In this document: positions 26,731-35,754 of the stretch, in pieces
How the letters are laid out: every line of letters begins with the position of its first letter
How positions within the stretch are numbered: the stretch's first letter is position 1
DNA from: Alkalinema pantanalense
Lineage (GTDB): Bacteria > Cyanobacteriota > Cyanobacteriia > Leptolyngbyales > Leptolyngbyaceae
NCBI RefSeq assembly: GCF_050753345.1
Contig: NZ_JBLZFX010000022.1
Location: forward strand, 7,717-71,716
DNA: 64,000 nucleotides
Reading direction: 5' to 3'
Made by a program: the position numbers and the translations under genes
Notes under the pieces: model-generated
Seen by the model: the letters and a program-made list of their open reading frames with translations, nothing else
What the model was told of the DNA's origin: nothing
The model's database searches: none

Positions 26731-28137
26731 ATGTTAGAGAATTTTTCAGGTGAGAATTTTTCCACCGTCGCCTACATTGTGGCAAGTGCGTTATTCATCC
26801 TCAGCTTGGGTGGCCTCGCGAACCAAGAAACGGCTAAGCGCGGGAACTGGTTTGGCATTGCGGGAATGGCGATCGCATTTTTGGCGACGATGCTCCAGAG
26901 TGATCCCGCTAGCTATGGCGTGTTGCTGACTGTGATTGTGCCGGGGGCGATCGTGGGATCGATCTTGGCGGCGCGGGTGGCCATGACCGAAATGCCGGAA
27001 CTGGTGGCCATGCTGCATAGTTTTGTCGGCTTGGCGGCGGTACTGGTGGGGGTGGGTAATTTCCTTTACCCCAGTGAATTGACAGGGGTAGAAGCGACGA
27101 TCCATGAGATCGAAATCTACATTGGCATTTTCATCGGAGCCGTCACCTTTACCGGGTCGATCGTGGCCTTTGGCAAATTGCGCGGTGTGGTCAGTAGCAA
27201 ACCGTTGATGCTGCCCGCCCGCCATGGCTTGAATCTAGCGATGTTGGCGGCGACGATCGCTTTGGGCTACTGGTTCATGACAGGGGGCGGCTTGAATCCG
27301 TTGCTGATTATGGCGGCGATCGCGGGGGTTCTGGGGGTACACCTGGTGATGGCGATCGGGGGCGCTGATATGCCCGTGGTGATCTCGATGCTGAACAGCT
27401 ATTCCGGCTGGGCGGCGGCGGCGGCAGGTTTCATGCTGTCCAACGACTTGCTGATTATTACGGGAGCGTTGGTGGGTAGCAGTGGCGCGATCCTGAGCTA
27501 CATCATGTGTCGGGCGATGAATCGATCGTTCATTAGCGTCATTCTGGGGGGCTTTGGAACGGGATCGGGAACTGCTAGTTCAGCAGGGATTCAAGGGGAA
27601 GCGACGGAAATTTCCGTGGAAGACACGGTGGAACTGTTGGAGAATGCCAGCAGCGTGATCATTGTGCCGGGGTACGGCATGGCCGTGGCGCAGGCGCAGC
27701 ACCCCATTGCTGACCTGACTCGCAGTCTGCGCGATCGGGGAGTCAACGTCCGCTTTGGCATTCACCCGGTGGCAGGTCGCTTACCGGGTCATATGAATGT
27801 GCTGTTGGCTGAAGCCAATGTGCCCTACGACATTGTGTTGGAGATGGAAGAAATCAACGAAGATTTCCCCGAAACCGATGTGGTGCTGGTGATTGGGGCC
27901 AATGATACGGTGAACCCCAGTGCTGAAGAAGATCCCAATAGCCCGATCGCGGGAATGCCTGTCCTGGAAGTCTGGAAGGCGAAAACCGTCGTCGTGATGA
28001 AGCGCAGTTTGGCCAGTGGCTATGCAGGGGTCGAAAATCCGTTGTTCTTCAAGGAAAACAGTCGGATGCTGTTTGGAGATGCCCGCAAGGTGGCGGATGC
28101 CATTCTGACTCGGATGCGGCAACTGGTCGCAGCGTAA
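26731..28137 (+). CDS. pntB: NAD(P) transhydrogenase subunit beta
   Basis: 468 residues. About eight membrane spans fill the N-terminal 270 residues. The C-terminal NADP-binding dIII domain has SVIIVPGYGMAVAQAQHPIA (GxGxxA/V), RFGIHPVAGRLPGHMNVLLA, VLVIGANDTVNP and VVVMKRSLASGYAGVENPLF. All match the PntB family. The 12-bp gap to pntA carries GGGG as a ribosome site. A hairpin element follows the stop. Confidence 0.97.
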   Translation: MLENFSGENFSTVAYIVASALFILSLGGLANQETAKRGNWFGIAGMAIAFLATMLQSDPASYGVLLTVIVPGAIVGSILAARVAMTEMPELVAMLHSFVGLAAVLVGVGNFLYPSELTGVEATIHEIEIYIGIFIGAVTFTGSIVAFGKLRGVVSSKPLMLPARHGLNLAMLAATIALGYWFMTGGGLNPLLIMAAIAGVLGVHLVMAIGGADMPVVISMLNSYSGWAAAAAGFMLSNDLLIITGALVGSSGAILSYIMCRAMNRSFISVILGGFGTGSGTASSAGIQGEATEISVEDTVELLENASSVIIVPGYGMAVAQAQHPIADLTRSLRDRGVNVRFGIHPVAGRLPGHMNVLLAEANVPYDIVLEMEEINEDFPETDVVLVIGANDTVNPSAEEDPNSPIAGMPVLEVWKAKTVVVMKRSLASGYAGVENPLFFKENSRMLFGDARKVADAILTRMRQLVAA

Positions 28138-28200
28138 CGTTCTACGCTTGAGGGGAAATTCCCCAGTTAGGACAATCTTATTTTTGATCGCCAGCCATCC

Positions 28201-28283
28201 GATCCCCCTAAATCCCCCTTAAAAAGGGGGACTTTGAGAAAATTTGGTCAAATTCTCTATTTTTAAGGGGAATGGGGATTTAC
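28201..28283. repeat. MITE-like hairpin element downstream of pntB
   Basis: GATCCCCCTAAATCCCCCTT and the following AAAAAGGGGGACTTT form a strong local hairpin, and the outer ends (CTAAATCCCCCTTAAAAA against TTTTTAAGGGGAATGGGGAT) form a longer imperfect inverted repeat. Elements with this wording are common as interspersed repeats in filamentous cyanobacterial genomes, from general knowledge. It may also act as terminator for pntAB. Confidence 0.7.
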
Positions 28284-28309
28284 TATAAGTTTGCTGAAAT
28301 TTGCTGATC

Positions 28310-28339
28310 AACGCTGGGGATGTGAAAATTCCCAGCGTT
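28310..28339. terminator. Hairpin between pntB and the convergent GT39 gene
   Basis: Nine-bp perfect stem AACGCTGGG/CCCAGCGTT (28310-28318 with 28331-28339) with a 12-base loop. The 3' side has only a mixed TTGTGTT tract, so it is a probable bidirectional transcription end signal rather than a textbook one. Confidence 0.5.
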
Positions 28340-28373
28340 TGTGTTGAGGGCTTTTGTGTCAAGATGTGCAGCC

Positions 28374-30230
28374 TTAGCGAGTCGCTAGATCGCAGCGATA
28401 GCCCTGGTAGGGAATGCCGATGCGATCGTAGCGTTGGGGATCCCGTTGGCAGGATTGGGGATTCCTGGCCGAGCCAAGAGCTAGGGTTTCAGGAAAGTCC
28501 GATCGGCGGAGACCGGGAGCAATAATCCACAAAATATCTGTAGGGGGCAGTTGGGTGAGGTTTTTCCACAACTGTGGATAACCTTGGGAACTGTTGAGAA
28601 ATGCGAATTTTCCCGTTAATAGGTTGTCCAATCTCGGGGATCCCCGATCGCTCCCATTAACCCGATTTTGTTCCTGTTCCAGAGCCAAGGCAAAGCTTAA
28701 CCCCAACGCCATTTCCTGCCAGGTTTGGTAGCCCATCACGACTTGGATCGTTGCTTGTGGGGCATCGGCTTGCATCATCCTTTGCGCAACGAGATTGGGC
28801 TGATAGGGTTTTTGAAAGACGCCATTGAAAACCACACAGAGACTGCTGAGGAATCCGACAACCAGCACGATCGCCGCTGGGGATTTCAGCAAACTTCTCC
28901 AGCGAGGGCGTGGCGTGGTTGGTGGCAATGGCTCCCGCGATTGACGAGGTAACGATTGCATCGCTAACCCCGCCGCCAGCAATACACAAATCGCTGGGTA
29001 ATAGATGAAGTTGTAGCGCGGCACATGGGTGAGATCCTTTTGCAGCAAAATCGCGATCGCCCAAAATTCTGCGACCACTGCCGCAATAAATCCTCCCAGC
29101 ACTAATAAACTGCCCTGTAGCTCAGGAATCTGCCCAATTTTTTGCCAGCCCTGCCACAGTTGCCGAGCCAGCCAGATGCTAAAGGCCACAACCAACAGCA
29201 CCATGGGAATTTGCCAACTGATTGGGTTGCCCTCCACCGGGGGCGAAATCACCATCAGCGACCACCCGATCGGCAGGTAATAGAGCGGCACGATCACACT
29301 CAACAAAGGTGGGATACTATCGTTCAGCCAATCGGTTTCTGGGCGGGTCATGTGGCTGATAAAAGTGGGTAGCCAAGGGCCAATGATCCCCAACAATCCC
29401 AAAGATGCAAGGAAGATGCCCTGTGGTTGGGTTCCAGTCACGAAGGTGGGCCAGAAGCTTGAGAATTGGTATTTTTGGGGATAGTTGGTCGATCGTCGTT
29501 CTAATTGAGCGCTGATCCACCGTGTGCCTAGCAAAGCAATCCCTTGGGCGATCGTGGCTAGGATGCAGAAATAGTGAATATAAAACCCAACGCCATTTAG
29601 TAACACCCAACTAATCCAAGCATTGCGGTTACTGCGGCCCTGTTCAAAATTCTGCTGGATCTGCACCAGCGCTAGCAGCGCTAAGGTAATCACCACCATG
29701 GGCAGCGTGTAGTGGCGTGCCTCCTGGGAGAGGTAAACCGCAAAGGGAGAAACCGCCATACAAGCCGCCGCCATCAAGCCTGTCCGGCGGCCAAAGGCAC
29801 TGCGTCCCAGGCCGTAGACCGCTCCGATCGCCCCAATGCCGAGCAATACAGGCAGCGATCGCAACTCCCACGACAGATTACCCGCCAGCGGTGCTTGCCA
29901 CGCTTGCAGGAAGGGTTGTAAAACATTCAGCCAGGAATGCAGCCAACAAAAAAATAAGGGTGGATGGACGGATTGGGTGGCAACGGTTTGCGCGATCGCA
30001 CCGCAGGTGGTTTCGGGTTGCAGGGTAAACAACTGGGCAAGCTGCGTCAGCCCCACGGCTTGGCCCACCGGAACCTCATCATAGGTATGCCCTAGACTGA
30101 ACAGTGCTGTAATTACCTCATCCATCCACAGGGGTTTACCGTCCAGATTGAGCAGACGCAGTCCCGTTCCCAGGAGCAGCACGATCGCAAGTAACCAAAA
30201 GTGAAACCAAGGGATGCGGGAAACGTTCAT
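28374..30230 (-). CDS. GT39-like polytopic membrane glycosyltransferase
   Basis: 618 residues with about ten membrane spans (first at 9-24; then roughly 120-140, 155-200, 210-235, 275-300, 315-335, 345-360, 380-400, 410-430, 455-475). The first periplasmic loop contains WMDEVIT (D37, E38), the acidic pair expected in polyprenyl-phosphate-sugar-dependent transferases of the PMT_2/ArnT type, and HPPLFFCWL follows later. Such enzymes transfer a sugar from a lipid carrier to a lipid or protein. Substrate unknown. It converges with pntB and is divergent from coaE (94 bp between starts). Confidence 0.8.
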   Translation of the reverse strand: MNVSRIPWFHFWLLAIVLLLGTGLRLLNLDGKPLWMDEVITALFSLGHTYDEVPVGQAVGLTQLAQLFTLQPETTCGAIAQTVATQSVHPPLFFCWLHSWLNVLQPFLQAWQAPLAGNLSWELRSLPVLLGIGAIGAVYGLGRSAFGRRTGLMAAACMAVSPFAVYLSQEARHYTLPMVVITLALLALVQIQQNFEQGRSNRNAWISWVLLNGVGFYIHYFCILATIAQGIALLGTRWISAQLERRSTNYPQKYQFSSFWPTFVTGTQPQGIFLASLGLLGIIGPWLPTFISHMTRPETDWLNDSIPPLLSVIVPLYYLPIGWSLMVISPPVEGNPISWQIPMVLLVVAFSIWLARQLWQGWQKIGQIPELQGSLLVLGGFIAAVVAEFWAIAILLQKDLTHVPRYNFIYYPAICVLLAAGLAMQSLPRQSREPLPPTTPRPRWRSLLKSPAAIVLVVGFLSSLCVVFNGVFQKPYQPNLVAQRMMQADAPQATIQVVMGYQTWQEMALGLSFALALEQEQNRVNGSDRGSPRLDNLLTGKFAFLNSSQGYPQLWKNLTQLPPTDILWIIAPGLRRSDFPETLALGSARNPQSCQRDPQRYDRIGIPYQGYRCDLATR

Positions 30231-30324
30231 TGCTCTAAACTAGCCACCAGACCGAAAGAATCTCTCCCTATTGAACCATGGGGGCGTTTTCTAGCCCGGT
30301 TTTGCCCTAATTGACCTACTGAAA

Positions 30325-31008
30325 ATGCCCCGTTCGTCCACTGCTGCGGTGAATCCACTCCCCCAGTCTTCTAACTCCCATTCCCGCACTCCCCGAGTTG
30401 TTGGCCTGACGGGGGGAATTGCCATGGGAAAAACAACAGTATCTAATTACTTGGCGCAGGTGCATCAGTTGCCTGTGTTAGATGCAGATCTCTATGCCCG
30501 AGAAGCAGTTGCTCCAGGGAGTTCAATTCTGGCCGCGATCACCGATCGCTATGGTTCGACAATCCTGAATCCCGACGGCAGCCTCGATCGCAAACAATTG
30601 GGCACAATTATCTTTACGCAACCCCAGGAACGGCAGTGGATAGAGCATCAGATCCATCCCTTTGTGCGGCAACGCTTGCAGGCCGATCGGGACGCCCATC
30701 TACAGGTCGATCCCAAACGACCAGTAGTATTGGTTATTCCCCTACTGTTTGAGGCCGCAATGACCGATCTTGTGACGGAAATTTGGGTGATATACTGCCC
30801 CCGAGACCGTCAGATTCAGCGACTGATGGAGCGAGAAACCCTATCCTACGATCAGGCGATCGCCCGCGTCCAAAGTCAGATGGATATCCAAGAAAAGTGC
30901 GATCGAGCGGATCTTGTGTTAGATAATTCTTTGACCATTGAGGGACTTTTTCAAGCAGTCGATCGGGCATTAACTAAGGGATCCAATCTCAGAAGTCTTA
31001 ACCCCTAG
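30325..31008 (+). CDS. coaE: Dephospho-CoA kinase
   Basis: 227 residues. It phosphorylates the 3'-hydroxyl of dephospho-CoA, the last step of coenzyme A synthesis. The N-terminal P-loop is GLTGGIAMGKTTVS (27-40); most homologues read GGIGSGKS, so the central residues differ, but G35-K36-T37 are kept. The LDADLYAREAV, RQWIEHQIHPFVR and VIPLLFEAAMTDLVTEIWVI segments are typical. About 20 extra Ser/Pro-rich residues precede the fold; a later start has no ATG before the P-loop. Confidence 0.94.
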   Translation: MPRSSTAAVNPLPQSSNSHSRTPRVVGLTGGIAMGKTTVSNYLAQVHQLPVLDADLYAREAVAPGSSILAAITDRYGSTILNPDGSLDRKQLGTIIFTQPQERQWIEHQIHPFVRQRLQADRDAHLQVDPKRPVVLVIPLLFEAAMTDLVTEIWVIYCPRDRQIQRLMERETLSYDQAIARVQSQMDIQEKCDRADLVLDNSLTIEGLFQAVDRALTKGSNLRSLNP

Positions 31009-31138
31009 ACTAACTCTAGATGTTTAAAAATCCCGTTCCAACCCCCCAACGACTAATACACTATCCCCCGATGACTAATACACTAGAACTTGTATTTTAG
31101 TGCTCTCTGCTTAACCCGTCTCATTTAGAGGAATCACT

Positions 31139-31714
31139 ATGGCCGCCACGCTAGAACAGATTGCCGGATATCTAGACGCCAAAGGCTGGAAGTATCGCCT
31201 AGAGGCGGACGAGTCTCGCATCATTACTGGCGTCTATGCGGAAAATGTCGAGCAATTTCTGATCGTGATTCAACTCGATGAGGATGGCGAGTTTTTTGAA
31301 ATCTATGCACCCCGCGTTTTAACCGGAATTAAGGATCACCCCCACAAAGACGCAATTCTGCAAACAATGCTGTGTATTTCCTGGGAAACCAAGATGTTGC
31401 AGTGGGAATATGATCCCTCCGATGGAGAAATTCGCGCCATTATTGAGTTTCCCCTGGAAGATGCTGAATTGACGGAACGACAGTTTAACCGCTGTCTCTA
31501 TAGCTTGGTGCAATTGGTGGATGAATTGGCGTTGCCTCGCCTGCAAGCGGTGATGGAAACAGGAGAAGATCCCGGAGATTTAGAGGAAGGCGAACGATTA
31601 CTGCTACAACTCCAACAGGAAGCTCCGGGATTATTAACGATGTTGGAAAAGGCCATGGAAGCACGCAAGCGGCGGGGGCGTGTTTCACCTTCGGAGGAAT
31701 TGGACGACCTGTAG
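31139..31714 (+). CDS. YbjN-domain protein
   Basis: 191 residues, acidic. The YbjN-like fold covers about 5-150 (WKYRLEADESRIITGVYAEN, FFEIYAPRVLTGIKDHPHKD, AIIEFPLEDAELTERQFNRC). The tail (about 150-191) is Leu/Glu-rich and ends with SPSEELDDL. GAGGA 6 nt before the ATG supports the start. Family members are thought to be chaperone-like or secretion-related; in cyanobacteria the function is unknown. It follows coaE on the same strand (130-bp gap) and converges with tldD. Confidence 0.8.
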   Translation: MAATLEQIAGYLDAKGWKYRLEADESRIITGVYAENVEQFLIVIQLDEDGEFFEIYAPRVLTGIKDHPHKDAILQTMLCISWETKMLQWEYDPSDGEIRAIIEFPLEDAELTERQFNRCLYSLVQLVDELALPRLQAVMETGEDPGDLEEGERLLLQLQQEAPGLLTMLEKAMEARKRRGRVSPSEELDDL

Positions 31715-31746
31715 TCTTTCCTTCCCTTTGTGCAAGTTTCCGATCG

Positions 31747-33150
31747 CTAGTCTTCTTCGACTTCCCCTCCGACTACAACATTGCGGATTCGTAAGCTGGG
31801 GCCACCACAGCCCACGGCTAGGCCACTTTGTCCGCCCTTGCCACAGCCTCCTGACTCATCCCAGAAGAAGTCATCGCCAATGCCTTCAATGTCAGCCAGG
31901 GTTTGGAAGGCGTTGCCGGAGAGTGTAACATCCCGAACGGGTTCTGCCAGTTTGCCGTTACGAATCATCCAAGCTTCCCCAGCGGTGAACGTAAACATTT
32001 CACCGTTGGTCATGCCACCCAGCCAATTGCGAGCATAGACGCCTTCCTCGATGCCGCTGAAGAGATCCTGGACGGGCGTTTTGCCCCGTTCGATCCAGGT
32101 GTTGGTCATGCGGACGATCGGCGGATAGTGGTAGTTCAAGCAGCGGGCGTTGCCAGTGACCGTTTCACCTAACTTGCCAGCGGTTTCGCGGGAATGTAGT
32201 CGTCCTACCAGTACGCCGTCTTGGATCAGTTGGGTATTGGTCGCAGCAACGCCTTCATCGTCGTAGAAGTAGCTGCCCCGGTGCCCCGCGATCGCAGCTC
32301 CATCGAAAATCTGTAAATCCTCAGGGCCAAACCGGCGACCTAAGCTCATGGTTTCCAGTAAATCAGGATTTTCGTAGGCCATATCTGCTTCTGACAGATG
32401 CCCAAATGCTTCATGGACAAATAGCCCGGTTAAGATTGGATCGATGACGACAGTATAGGTTCCCCCTTTGACCGATGGGAGAGAGAGAGCTTCGACTGCC
32501 CGCTTCGCTGCTCCCTGAACCTGCTCATCTAAGTTGGTCAAATCCTCAAATCGGCTCCGGGAACCGACGGTTTCTCGACCTGTTTGCACCAGTTCCCCCT
32601 GCCGTGCTGTGGCTGCAAAGCGCAGTTCCATGTCAGCCCAAGACTGCTCAATCAAAGTGCCTTCTGAGGTTACGAGCAAGGTTCGTTGGGTAATGTCGCC
32701 GTAGCGCACAGACAGAGTGGCAATTTTGGGATCGGCACTGCGTAGAATGTCACCGTAGTGCTGGCACAGTGATTTCTTCTGGGCAAGGGAAACGTTCCGA
32801 GGATCGCTACCTGTGAGGGGAAGGGTACAAACAGTTTGTATCGGCTCAATGGGTGCAAGAATCGTTTCTTCGGTGCCAACGAGTTTGGCCGCTGCGATCG
32901 CTTCTTCAATGCGTTCCACCAAAGTATCCAGTCGATTAAAACTGGCAAACCCCCAGCCACCACGATGGCAAACTCGGACTTGTCCCCCGATCGCGATTCC
33001 CTCGCTGAGGGTTTCAATTTTGCCACCGCGCAATAGAATATCTGACCCTTCAGACGACTCTAACCGAATGGCCAGATAATCCACGCGGTTACGGTAGCGC
33101 TGAATGAGATTAGATAATCGATCGGCTTCGTGGTGCAGGGTGAAGGTCAT
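31747..33150 (-). CDS. tldD: TldD/PmbA-family metallopeptidase, TldD type
   Basis: 467 residues from ATG 33150; a longer frame begins at 33180 but the family N-terminus fits the later start. The zinc motif HEAFGH (246-251, HExxxH) marks the catalytic TldD partner rather than the inactive TldE/PmbA one. GRRFGPEDLQIFDGAAIAGH and GGMTNGEMFTFTAGEAWMI are typical. TldD with TldE degrades or trims peptides, such as CcdA and microcin precursors in E. coli. No tldE gene is nearby. Confidence 0.93.
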   Translation of the reverse strand: MTFTLHHEADRLSNLIQRYRNRVDYLAIRLESSEGSDILLRGGKIETLSEGIAIGGQVRVCHRGGWGFASFNRLDTLVERIEEAIAAAKLVGTEETILAPIEPIQTVCTLPLTGSDPRNVSLAQKKSLCQHYGDILRSADPKIATLSVRYGDITQRTLLVTSEGTLIEQSWADMELRFAATARQGELVQTGRETVGSRSRFEDLTNLDEQVQGAAKRAVEALSLPSVKGGTYTVVIDPILTGLFVHEAFGHLSEADMAYENPDLLETMSLGRRFGPEDLQIFDGAAIAGHRGSYFYDDEGVAATNTQLIQDGVLVGRLHSRETAGKLGETVTGNARCLNYHYPPIVRMTNTWIERGKTPVQDLFSGIEEGVYARNWLGGMTNGEMFTFTAGEAWMIRNGKLAEPVRDVTLSGNAFQTLADIEGIGDDFFWDESGGCGKGGQSGLAVGCGGPSLRIRNVVVGGEVEED

Positions 33151-33341
33151 AGCGAGGCAAGAACAACCAATGAAGAACAATAAATCCTGTCTTCATTGTG
33201 CTACCGATACTCAACCTACGCCAAATGTTAATTTCTATGGTTAAGAAATGTTTTAAGCTTCACCTGGCTGGTTAGGGTAACTACTTAAGTGATCCCGCAA
33301 TGGCTCCACTAATCGTGAAATTCCCGAGATCCTGAGACTTC

Positions 33342-33623
33342 CTAAACTAAGTCTTTTGAGTTGCGAAGGCGAATCAATTGGCGACGCATTTTGGGAGAAG
33401 CGTTGACTTCTGACACTTCTTGAGCATTCACTGCCACTTGCAGGGGTTCTAAAAACTCATCGCTACCACAACTAAAGGCATCTAAGAGTATTTCCAGCAG
33501 TTGGTCTCGGTTGGACAAGACACCTCGTTCCTCAATCAGGCGAAACTTGAGATGTACTTCGCACTCGTATACGCCAACCTCTGGGGTCGCAGATTGATCA
33601 TAATTCAGAGAATCGTACTGCAT
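33342..33623 (-). CDS. Small cyanobacterial protein resembling Asr1734/Npun_R1517
   Basis: 93 residues, no membrane span. The core EVGVYECEVHLKFRLIEERG, then LLEILLDAFSCGSDEFLEPL and a basic C-terminus MRRQLIRLRNSKD. I recall a cyanobacteria-specific family of this size and wording (Npun_R1517; Asr1734 in Anabaena, an inhibitor of heterocyst differentiation), but cannot confirm it here. Isolated gene with 192 bp to tldD and a long gene-free stretch upstream. Confidence 0.6.
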   Translation of the reverse strand: MQYDSLNYDQSATPEVGVYECEVHLKFRLIEERGVLSNRDQLLEILLDAFSCGSDEFLEPLQVAVNAQEVSEVNASPKMRRQLIRLRNSKDLV

Positions 33624-34351
33624 AATCCAGCTTTATCCCTATCTGAGTAACGAGGGAGCAATTGACTCGGACTACCTATTTTGCTCCAAACCATTTATAT
33701 GCGGCTTCCCTAGGATGTTAGTACCGTAATAACACCCATCTTTTAGAACAGTCATCCTATGAACAAATGATGAAGTTGGACGATTGACGTGGCCTGAAAT
33801 CACAGCTCAATCAATTCCTTAATTCCTTGGAAATGAGGAGTTTTAATGTTGTTTGCTTGCCAAGAAAAACAATCTTATACGGGTTCGAAAAAGTACCTTA
33901 AACTGAAACACGATCAAACCGATCAGGGGTTCCGTGCCTGATTTCTCAGGAGTTTCGTGTCTTGAGAACAAGGATTTTTGTAATCTTTGGTGAAAATCGA
34001 AGTGATTTTTATTACCTTTCAATTCTTCCCATGTTGCTATGGGATTACGGAACCGCTGTCAAATAGGAATTTTTTTGTTCGAAAAAACAGGGGATTTCAG
34101 ATAGATTTCATTTCTCAAATTGCTTCATTAATTCTTCAAAGATTCCGTATGCTTGACAGAAGATTGTGTTATTTAGTCTCTTGATTCTGGGTTGTATCGG
34201 GAATCCTTTTGGAAGGAAAATCTTGCAATGCTTGATACAAAAGGCTTCTAGGATATTTTGAAAGACTACTGAAAAAATGGGGGAGACGAAATGTTGGTTT
34301 TTATACCGAGTGCAGCAGAATAGCCGATCTTGGCCGTTAATCTAGGGGAAT
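33624..34351. other. Gene-free AT-rich stretch upstream of the Asr1734-like gene
   Basis: 728 bp, noticeably more AT-rich than its surroundings. A hairpin ATCAGG/CCTGAT lies at 33922-33942 and is followed by TTCTCAGG. A 65-codon plus-strand frame starting at 33987 has no family look, no ribosome site and odd composition, so I do not call it. An untranslated RNA in this region is possible but unproven. Confidence 0.5.
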
Positions 34352-35575
34352 TTACTGAGCGATCGCATCTTCGACGGCATTTTGAACTCGATAGACTGGC
34401 AAGGTGAAATGGAAACAACTGCCTTGGTTAGGCACAGAATCGACCCAGATTTGGCCATAGTGGGCTCGGACAATCCGTTGGCAGAGAGATAGCCCAATGC
34501 CGTAGCCTTCTTGCTCTTCATCGCGCTGGAGTCGAAAATGATCTTCGAAAATCTGATTACATTGATCTTCTGGAATGCCTGGGCCGTTGTCACAGATGCT
34601 CACTTGAACCTTTTGGGTTGTGCGGTGGAGAACCGATAAGCTAATCGTGCCCTGGCAGGGGGTGTATTTGATGGCATTGTCTAAAAGATTAGTCAAGACT
34701 TGATGAATGCGACTGGCATCAGCATAGACTGGGGGCAAGTCAGAGGGAATGTCTAGTTCGAGGGTTTGCTGCTTTTGGGTGAGTCGATCGTGGAGATCGG
34801 TTACAACCTCCTGGCAAAGATTGGCGAGATCAACCTTAATTGGCCAAACATTTAAATCAGCACTAGAGCCACGGGCCGCTTGCAAAATATCGGTGATCAT
34901 GCGATCAATAACACGAATTTGAGTGCGGGCATGCTTGAGCAACTGATTGACCAAGGCGGGTGTGAGGCGTGAGGGTTGGTTGGCTTGGGGTTTATTCCCC
35001 ATTTCCAAGGTCTCAATGGCGATCGATGCAGCGGTTAAAGGGTTCCGTAAATCATGGGCCAGCATGGCAATAATTTGATCCTTAAATTGCAGCTTGGATC
35101 GCAATTCTTCAGTCTCCTGCTTGAGGCGGAAGACATCATCCGAAAGCTGCAGCATTTCGGCATATTGACTAATGGAAGGAATTTCGCGATTGAGGACTTT
35201 TTCGATCGCGAGACTCGCGGAAGCCTCTGTAGAATGACTGTTCCGGTTCTCGGCTAAAAATTCTTCCGTCGATCGTTGCCAGCGGGGCCACCAACTTTTG
35301 AGTTGGGCAATCAGGTTACTCCCTGCCAGGGTTTGTCGGGGGTCTGGATGCACTTTCACCAAAGCAGGCGTTGCGATTAGGCGGAAATGTTCAGCTAGGT
35401 AGGGTTGTTCACCCACATCAATGACTTGGAGATCAAAGGGACAAAGTGCTTCTAGTTCTTGCAGAAGCGATCGAATCTGCCGGACTTGCTCCCTAGCAGT
35501 GGGGCGTTGATCCACGAACAGTAACAGTTGAAGTGGGGCGCTTTTCTGGGGTGAGACGTCGGGAGAAGCTGACAT
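34352..35575 (-). CDS. sasA: Circadian output histidine kinase SasA
   Basis: 407 residues. Start ATG 35575 is fixed by GGAGG 8 nt upstream; a longer frame exists to 35728. The N-terminal 100 residues are a KaiB-like thioredoxin fold (LLLFVDQRPTAREQVRQIRS, VIDVGEQPYLAEHFRLIATP, ALVKVHPDPRQTLAG). A HisKA domain has H174 in MLAHDLRNPLTAA, and the HATPase shows LLDNAIKYTP, DNGPGIPED and GIGLSLCQRIV. SasA is activated by KaiC and phosphorylates RpaA to time gene expression. Neither the kai genes nor rpaA are in this window. It is divergent from the GT4 gene (179 bp apart). Confidence 0.95.
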   Translation of the reverse strand: MSASPDVSPQKSAPLQLLLFVDQRPTAREQVRQIRSLLQELEALCPFDLQVIDVGEQPYLAEHFRLIATPALVKVHPDPRQTLAGSNLIAQLKSWWPRWQRSTEEFLAENRNSHSTEASASLAIEKVLNREIPSISQYAEMLQLSDDVFRLKQETEELRSKLQFKDQIIAMLAHDLRNPLTAASIAIETLEMGNKPQANQPSRLTPALVNQLLKHARTQIRVIDRMITDILQAARGSSADLNVWPIKVDLANLCQEVVTDLHDRLTQKQQTLELDIPSDLPPVYADASRIHQVLTNLLDNAIKYTPCQGTISLSVLHRTTQKVQVSICDNGPGIPEDQCNQIFEDHFRLQRDEEQEGYGIGLSLCQRIVRAHYGQIWVDSVPNQGSCFHFTLPVYRVQNAVEDAIAQ

Positions 35576-35754
35576 CGCGAAATCCTCCCTCATAAACATA
35601 GCAATCATACATTCCTTTACAGCAAAGGTAACGGATTGTGGACTGGTGAGGCAACTTTTCCGAGCCTGACCCTGTCCACAGCGTGTCCCATCACCTTGTA
35701 AAGTGGGAATTACAGAGTGAGAATACATTCAGCGAGTCAAGATCTACGGCACAA

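Noticed and set aside
33987..34184. 65-codon plus-strand open frame in an AT-rich gap
   Set aside because: Composition rich in Phe and Ile with no ribosome site and no similarity; likely chance in AT-rich DNA.
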